From contig JAKSRW010000006.1 of NCBI GenBank assembly GCA_024403355.1, forward strand, positions 26,459 through 90,458: a stretch of 64,000 nucleotides of DNA. Direction: 5' to 3'. The position numbers and the translations under genes are program-made. This DNA is from Lachnospiraceae bacterium (GTDB taxonomy: Bacteria > Bacillota > Clostridia > Lachnospirales > Lachnospiraceae). The notes beneath the pieces are model-generated. The model saw nothing but the letters and a program-made list of their open reading frames with translations, was not told the origin of the DNA and ran no database searches. Positions 59,437 to 64,000 of the stretch are shown here, in pieces; position 1 is the first letter of the stretch; every line of letters starts with the position of its first letter.

Positions 59437-60421
59437 TAGAATTCCTCTGTTTACACAAGGAGGAACAAAGTTATTGGTTAGGCAACGAAAAACCTTACAG
59501 GAATTAACAATTAAAGACAATTTTATGTTTGCGGCGGTAATGCTGGAGCCGGACAATGCGAAGGGATTACTGGAGCTGGTGCTTGGCATCGAAGTGGACT
59601 ATGTTGAGATATCCCAGGAGAAAAGCATAGTGTATAACCCTGAGTACAGGGGCGTGCGCCTGGATGTTTATATTAAGGATAACAAAGGAACTCGCTTCAA
59701 TGTGGAGATGCAGGCGGTATCACAGCCCCTGGTAAAGAGGGAAAGATATTATCACAGTCAGATGGATATGGAGCTTCTGGTGAGGGGCACCGATTATGAG
59801 AATCTGCCGGATGGCTATGTGATTTTTATCTGTGATTTTGACCCGCTGGGCATGGGAAAGTATCGGTATAGTATCAGAAAAAGGGTTGATGAAAATCTGG
59901 AGTACAACTATCCGGATGGCAGTTACACCGTATTTCTGAGTACCGTCGGCCGCAATGAAGGTCAGGTGCCCGAGGCACTGGTTAAATTTCTAAAATTTGT
60001 AGCTGCAAGGCCGGAGTCATCTAATGATGACTTTGATGATAAATATGTAAAGCAGCTGCAGTATTCTGTAGAGAAAATCAAGACAAGTCGCGATATGGAG
60101 GGCCGTTTTATGTTGTTTGAAGAAATGATGAAAAATGAATATAAGGCAGGCCATGAGGATGGCAAAGCAGAAGGAAAACTCGAGGGAAAACTCGAAGATA
60201 TTCTCCAGCTTCTGAATGCCAGATTCACTGTACCCGACACACTTCCGGAGAGAATCAGTAGGATTACTGATGAAAATGTTTTATCAAAGCTTCATATAGA
60301 TGCTGCTGTTTCAGCATCGATTGAGGATTTTGAGCGTGAGCTTGATAAACATCTCTCTTTTTAATCAAATCTACATAATTCAGGATTTTTAATAGTATAA
60401 TAATTTAACAGAGGAATTCTA
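59437..60421 (+). mobile_element. Rpn unit C with perfect 15-bp terminal inverted repeats
   Basis: TAGAATTCCTCTGTT (59437-59451) and AACAGAGGAATTCTA (60407-60421) are exact inverses, closely bounding the gene (23 bases before the start codon, 42 after the stop). 985 bp. No clear target duplication beyond a possible TA. Confidence 0.65.
59474..60364 (+). CDS. Rpn family recombination-promoting nuclease / putative transposase (PD-(D/E)XK)
   Basis: 296 residues from TTG 59474 behind AAGGAGGAAC. Same layout as 349-1275: ELTIKDNFMFAAVMLEPDNA, the nuclease Asp in GVRLDVYIKD, NVEMQ, ICDFDPLGMGKYRYSIRKR, then FMLFEEMMKNEYKAGHEDGK and an EGKLEGKLED hinge. The last 50 residues differ strongly from unit A (QLLNARFTVPDTLPERISRI). 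The conserved N-terminal nuclease with a divergent C-terminus agrees with the reported fast change of C-terminal domains in this family. Confidence 0.88.
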   Translation: MVRQRKTLQELTIKDNFMFAAVMLEPDNAKGLLELVLGIEVDYVEISQEKSIVYNPEYRGVRLDVYIKDNKGTRFNVEMQAVSQPLVKRERYYHSQMDMELLVRGTDYENLPDGYVIFICDFDPLGMGKYRYSIRKRVDENLEYNYPDGSYTVFLSTVGRNEGQVPEALVKFLKFVAARPESSNDDFDDKYVKQLQYSVEKIKTSRDMEGRFMLFEEMMKNEYKAGHEDGKAEGKLEGKLEDILQLLNARFTVPDTLPERISRITDENVLSKLHIDAAVSASIEDFERELDKHLSF

Positions 60422-60435
60422 TTATTTTTATCAAA

Positions 60436-60474
60436 AAAAGAGCTGAAAAATGAATTTTCATTTTTTCAAGCCCT
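60436..60474 (-). terminator. Terminator of the small XRE gene
   Basis: On the minus strand, GGGCTTGAAAAAATG pairs with CATTTTTCAGCTC, followed by TTTTTTT. Confidence 0.7.
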
Positions 60475-60699
60475 TTACTTTCCGATATTCATTTCTTTAA
60501 CATTGGTTCGCTCTAAAATATAATCAACGCTGACCTTATGATAATCAGCTATCTCAATAAGCAGCTCAACAGGAAGATTACGTGTACCATTTTCGTAATG
60601 GGCGTATGCTCGCTGAGATACATTGAGCAGCTTTCCCATATCTGTCTGCGTAAGGTCTTTATCTTCTCTTAAATCACGAATTCTTCTGAAATATTTCAT
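60475..60699 (-). CDS. Small XRE-family HTH regulator
   Basis: 74 residues from ATG 60699 (TTG 60711 is the longer alternative). The whole protein is a lambda-type HTH: MKYFRRIRDLREDKDLTQTD, MGKLLNVSQRAYAHYENGTR, then VDYILERTN. This is a typical stand-alone Cro/CI-like regulator. It lies 3' of Rpn unit C in convergent orientation. No partner gene is obvious. Confidence 0.85.
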   Translation of the reverse strand: MKYFRRIRDLREDKDLTQTDMGKLLNVSQRAYAHYENGTRNLPVELLIEIADYHKVSVDYILERTNVKEMNIGK

Positions 60700-60964
60700 A
60701 TCAAAACTCAAATCCCTCTGTTTGCATAATGTAAAAATGAAATTTGCACAATAATCATTTTAAAAACAGATTAGCAAAGAACTATGTTTTTATTGCAAAA
60801 TAGAACAATATGGGCTAAAATGTGTGTGCAAGGATTCGGAGCACGAATGATAAAGCTGACTTGAGAATAAGTAAATAAACTGACTTGGCCGATGAGCAGT
60901 ATTCTGATGAACATGCTTATTATACGATGTGATAGAGTCAAAAATATTTTATGTGGAGGGAAAG
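60700..60964 (+). other. Gap between the XRE regulator and the DUF6273 remnant
   Basis: AT-rich, with no ORF, clear promoter or structure. ATGTGGAGGGAAAG near the end is the ribosome site of the remnant. Confidence 0.4.
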
Positions 60965-61243
60965 ATGAAGTCAAGAAAGATAGTAAAATCATTGATTGTT
61001 ATTGCGGCAATCACCATCTGCCTGGGGCTGGGATTGTTAATCAATCCGGTAAAGGTCGAGGCAGCAAGTAAAGCAAAAGTTACACTTGAGTTCACCGATG
61101 GAACTAAGAAGACGTAGAAGACCTGGAAGACAGGTGATAAGAAAATAAAGCTTAGCAAGAAGAAACTGGCGTATGTTTATTTCGGCAGTTATCCTCAGAC
61201 AGAAGTTACGGGAAAGAACCTTACGAGCGCTGTGGAGAATTAA
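60965..61243 (+). pseudogene. Broken DUF6273 surface-protein gene
   Basis: ATG 60965 with GGAGGG upstream, a signal peptide ending KVEAASK, then the DUF6273 start LEFTDGTKKT. An in-frame TAG follows at 61115-61117, within a nine-base duplication (AAGACGTAG/AAGACCTGG). After it the frame continues with TWKTGDKKIKL and KLAYVYFGSYPQTEVTG, ending at TAA 61241. Only about 90 codons of a domain of about 300 remain. It is related to 39306-41204. Confidence 0.85.
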
Positions 61244-61251
61244 ATCTTAAT

Positions 61252-61279
61252 TTGTCAAGTATTATAGCTTGATTATATA
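61252..61279 (+). promoter_or_regulatory. Promoter for the large surface protein
   Basis: TTGTCA (61252-61257), 16 bases, TATATA (61274-61279). Confidence 0.45.
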
Positions 61280-61307
61280 TAAATATATTTATTTAAGGAG
61301 AAAAAAA

Positions 61308-64000
61308 TTGAAAAAATTCATTATTACAATTTGTTTGGTGTTATTGGCAATTTCGTTATTTGCTGCAACAAAGATATCTGCGGCAGGAGAAAAACCGACA
61401 GATTTTAGTCATTTTTCGATTAATTCAAATGGTGAGGATATAGACTATTCGGTAGAGAATCCGATTTCTCCTCATATTGAAATAGACGTAACTTTTATGG
61501 CGAAGTATGCCACAGACTATTATGTGAAGATTAAAGAATATGGGACTGAAAACGTGATTTACAGTAAAAAAGTATATGATGCTGATTATGGAAATAGCAT
61601 TCCTTTTATTTCTATTCCTAAGGATACACTATCATATGATGCAAGATATACGTTATCGGTTACTGCTTCAAATGAGTATGGAGAGATTACTAGTTATGGT
61701 TCAGTTTTTACTATAAAGCAGGGACAGCCTTCATTTCATGGAGATATATTGACGACTAGTAGTTGTAAGGATATTAGCCCTATAAATAGATTTGATTCTA
61801 TAGTTTATGGAAATGGCATAATTCCTGACAGAATTTATTGTGGTTACGAAGGTGAAAAATCGGGAATAATATTTGATATTACCCCTAACAGTAGCGAAGA
61901 AAGTTTATATAATAAAGGATATGGGGATGATGTATACCTTTCTGCAGGACAATATACAATTAAGTTATATGCAGAGGTTGAAGGGAAAACTTATTTATTA
62001 AAGACGCAGTCATTGACGGTAACCGAGACACATCCTCCAAAATCATTTCAGGTTACAAAACCAGTTACGGGGACAGAGTATAGTGGTAATCTTACCAGTA
62101 TATATACAGAATGGACACAGTCGGAAGAAGCGAAAAAATATTATATATCATTATATAACAATACAAAAGGTGAATATATTTTTCAGGATGTAAATCGTAA
62201 ATCATTTACATATTATGAGATAAGTAAGGCATATGTTGATATGGAAAGTCTTACACCTGGCGAATATACATTTACAGTTGTTGCATCGAATGATTATGGG
62301 ACTAGTTCGGCTTCGACAAAGTTTTATATCAAATCAGATACTGTTTTAGCTTATCCTGAATGGTCAGGGACTGATTTGAAGGATACATATGACATAAGCG
62401 ACACAGTTGCATTATCTGGAAAAATTGATGGATGTGGTGGTGTTTTAGAAAATGTTTATGCCACGATTACTGATGAAACAGGTATCACAAAAACTTTTGT
62501 AAGTGAAACAATTAACAAATCGACTTACTCTTCGTATAACATAATCAATTTTGTTTGTGGGGATTCAGTTATTACTGCTCCGGGTGTTTACAAGATAGAG
62601 ATGTTTGCTAATGATGTGGATTGTGATACAGTAAAAATTTACAGTAAGTCGATTACTGTAAAAAAAAGAAATACTTTTCCAGGGGTATTTAATATTATTT
62701 CACCGGTAGAGACTACTCAGGGATATCCCGAATTTGTACCGGGGGAGGATGTATATGTAGAATGGTCAGAATCAACTAATACAGAGTATTATACTATTCG
62801 TATTGAAAAACATAAGACTGAAGAAAAGACGTTCATTACTCTGGGAAATGTATTAAAGTATACTATACCTGCTGATAAATTTTCAGGAGAAGGTATTTAC
62901 ACTATTACGGTGTTAGCACATGATGAGGACGATGATAAAGAAGCAGCATATGTAAATATTGCTATGTATTACCCTGATGAAGTTTATTTTGACAGGGCAT
63001 ATGAATCAATTGATATTGGATATGCAAGTGGTGACAGTAAGGATTCGGTTACGTCAAATCTTGTACTGAATCAATATTTTGACCCTTGTATAGTATATTG
63101 GTCCAGCAATAAGGAGCAGTATATTAAGTCAGATGGTACTGTAACCAGACCTGATGCAGGAGATGTCACGGTAAAGATTACTGCAAAGGCAGTTTATGTA
63201 GATTTAACAAAAGATAAAGTTTTTTATGTTACGGTAAAGGGAAAGAAATCCAATGAGGATGTATTAAGTTCGATACTTAATGATGTTTCGGTTGGTTTTT
63301 GCGGATATGATACTGCGGATAGTGTAACAACAAACTTAATGCTTTTCACAACCGGAACATATAGCTCTAAAATTTCTTGGAGTTCAGATAATGGGAGCAT
63401 TGTAAGTAAATATGGTGATGTAGTTCGTCCACAGTATGATACAAAGGTAAAATTAACTGCGACAGCAACTTATAATGGTGCTTCTGCAAGTAAGGATTTT
63501 TATATAATTGTTAAGGGTACAGTTGGAAGTGGAAATATAACACCAGTACCGAAGCCTACACTGACCTCGGCAAATATCCCTGCAACACTGACAATCGGGG
63601 ATACATTTACAATGTCAGGAACCGTTAACGGAAACGGGGGAAAGCTTGAAAAGGTATATATAAATGTATTTAAGACAGACGAGAATGGCTACAATAAGAT
63701 ACTCTGCGACAGAAGCGGACTCGGAGTAACAGCTTTCAATCTGAGTAATGTGGGAGCTGTTGTATCAGGAAAGGATTACTTCGATAAGGAGGGAACATAT
63801 ACTCTCTATATCCATGCAAAGAATGAAGGCGGAGAAAGTATAAAGCTTGCAGAAAAGACAATAACAGTCAGGAAGTCAGCAGAAAACACACCTACGCTTA
63901 CACCAGTACCGAAGCCTACACTGACATCAGCAAATATCCCTGCAGCACTGACAATCGGGGATACATTTACAATGTCAGGAACAGTCAGCGGAAACGGCGG
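61308..64000 (+). CDS. Large secreted repeat protein with Ig-like domains (5' part)
   Basis: The frame starts at TTG 61308 (AAGGAG upstream) and stays open to the window edge, at least 897 codons. Signal peptide: IITICLVLLAISLFAATKIS, cut near SAAG. It carries several Ig/FnIII-like units (SLTPGEYTFTVVASNDYGTS). Two are like the atrophied bacterial Ig (aBig) family: YWSSNKEQYIKSDGTVTRPD and SWSSDNGSIVSKYGDVVRPQ. From 63540 a unit of exactly 360 bp starts to repeat (VPKPTLTSANIPATLTIGDT). Up to about 63530 codons are AT-rich (ATT, ATA, TTA, AAT); the repeats use more GC-rich codons. Probable cell-surface adhesin or matrix protein; attachment domain not seen. Confidence 0.8.
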   Translation, partial: MKKFIITICLVLLAISLFAATKISAAGEKPTDFSHFSINSNGEDIDYSVENPISPHIEIDVTFMAKYATDYYVKIKEYGTENVIYSKKVYDADYGNSIPFISIPKDTLSYDARYTLSVTASNEYGEITSYGSVFTIKQGQPSFHGDILTTSSCKDISPINRFDSIVYGNGIIPDRIYCGYEGEKSGIIFDITPNSSEESLYNKGYGDDVYLSAGQYTIKLYAEVEGKTYLLKTQSLTVTETHPPKSFQVTKPVTGTEYSGNLTSIYTEWTQSEEAKKYYISLYNNTKGEYIFQDVNRKSFTYYEISKAYVDMESLTPGEYTFTVVASNDYGTSSASTKFYIKSDTVLAYPEWSGTDLKDTYDISDTVALSGKIDGCGGVLENVYATITDETGITKTFVSETINKSTYSSYNIINFVCGDSVITAPGVYKIEMFANDVDCDTVKIYSKSITVKKRNTFPGVFNIISPVETTQGYPEFVPGEDVYVEWSESTNTEYYTIRIEKHKTEEKTFITLGNVLKYTIPADKFSGEGIYTITVLAHDEDDDKEAAYVNIAMYYPDEVYFDRAYESIDIGYASGDSKDSVTSNLVLNQYFDPCIVYWSSNKEQYIKSDGTVTRPDAGDVTVKITAKAVYVDLTKDKVFYVTVKGKKSNEDVLSSILNDVSVGFCGYDTADSVTTNLMLFTTGTYSSKISWSSDNGSIVSKYGDVVRPQYDTKVKLTATATYNGASASKDFYIIVKGTVGSGNITPVPKPTLTSANIPATLTIGDTFTMSGTVNGNGGKLEKVYINVFKTDENGYNKILCDRSGLGVTAFNLSNVGAVVSGKDYFDKEGTYTLYIHAKNEGGESIKLAEKTITVRKSAENTPTLTPVPKPTLTSANIPAALTIGDTFTMSGTVSGNG
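63540..64000 (+). repeat. 360-bp in-frame tandem repeat (one full unit plus the start of the next)
   Basis: ACACCAGTACCGAAGCCTAC at 63540 recurs at 63900. About 93 of the next 100 bases are the same. Each unit encodes 120 residues. The array probably continues past the window. Confidence 0.88.

Larger units (their letters stand above)
59159..59473 (+). other. Gap holding a hairpin, the 142-bp repeat and a promoter
   Basis: Contents in order: hairpin 59213-59247, 142-bp repeat 59249-59390, promoter 59402-59431, left inverted repeat 59437-59451. No gene. Confidence 0.7.

Noticed and set aside
63540..64000. CRISPR array, from the regular repeats near the right end
   Set aside because: The period is 360 bp, in frame and translated, and there are no unique spacers. 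It is a protein repeat array.

Overview
The window is a chromosomal segment of a Gram-positive, fibre-degrading anaerobe of the Lachnospiraceae, most like Butyrivibrio or Pseudobutyrivibrio (inference). The evidence is the holB/ricT/yabB/rsmI housekeeping genes in Firmicutes style, ATP-dependent PEP carboxykinase, a FliB-like methylase, many sigma/anti-sigma and GGDEF genes, and a dispersed xylan-degradation set: two secreted GH10 xylanases, a reversed-order GH3 glycosidase, a GH43 enzyme and a GH67 alpha-glucuronidase. I saw no rRNA, tRNA, CRISPR array, prophage or integrase.

Layout. 1-1.3 kb: the end of an unknown gene and the first of three Rpn-type PD-(D/E)XK nuclease/transposase units. 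1.4-8.5 kb: informational genes (P-loop kinase, yaaR, holB, ricT, yabB), a secreted protein, a YdcF protein and a FliB-like methylase. 8.8-19.4 kb: GH3, ABC-F, Nudix, alanine racemase, then a response regulator/ABC transporter/histidine kinase set. 19.5-24.6 kb: a GGDEF-RHH protein with operator-like palindromes, a GH10 xylanase, and a Nudix-GH43 fusion. 24.7-28.9 kb: an ECF sigma/membrane protein/serpin operon, then a fluoride riboswitch in front of a cation/proton antiporter. 29-35 kb: a second GH10, YfcE, Sir2, YdcF, an XRE regulator, TspO and a PTPS/QueD-like protein. 35-41 kb: MarR with a heterodimeric ABC exporter, then a DUF6273 surface protein. 41-48 kb: a deleted Rpn unit, an XpaC-like protein, rsmI, GH67 and a lipase. 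48-59 kb: pckA, an ECF sigma factor with an anti-sigma/transglutaminase fusion, an SLH surface protein, a large GGDEF receptor and a small HTH protein. 59-64 kb: the third Rpn unit, an XRE regulator, a DUF6273 remnant, and the start of a large repeat-containing surface protein that runs off the window.

Repeats are the most unusual content. A 142-bp intergenic element occurs in three identical copies (5569-5710 reversed, 41302-41443, 59249-59390) plus fragments and diverged copies. It folds into three consecutive hairpins and shows compensatory base changes between subfamilies. Two copies lie directly beside Rpn units, which are themselves bounded by inverted repeats of up to 15 bp (TAGAATTCCTCTGTT). 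A separate 42-bp repeat carrying a Shine-Dalgarno sequence leads into both the FliB-like gene and rsmI.

Functionally, the two GH10 lipoproteins would cut xylan at the cell surface. The GH3, GH43 and GH67 enzymes have no signal peptides and would finish the oligosaccharides inside. The two ECF operons, the SLH protein with an ECF-type promoter, the serpin and the transglutaminase-like anti-sigma protein point to envelope-stress and surface-protein control. Many starts use an AGAAAGG-type ribosome binding site 11-13 bases before the start codon, and several start sites were corrected on that basis.
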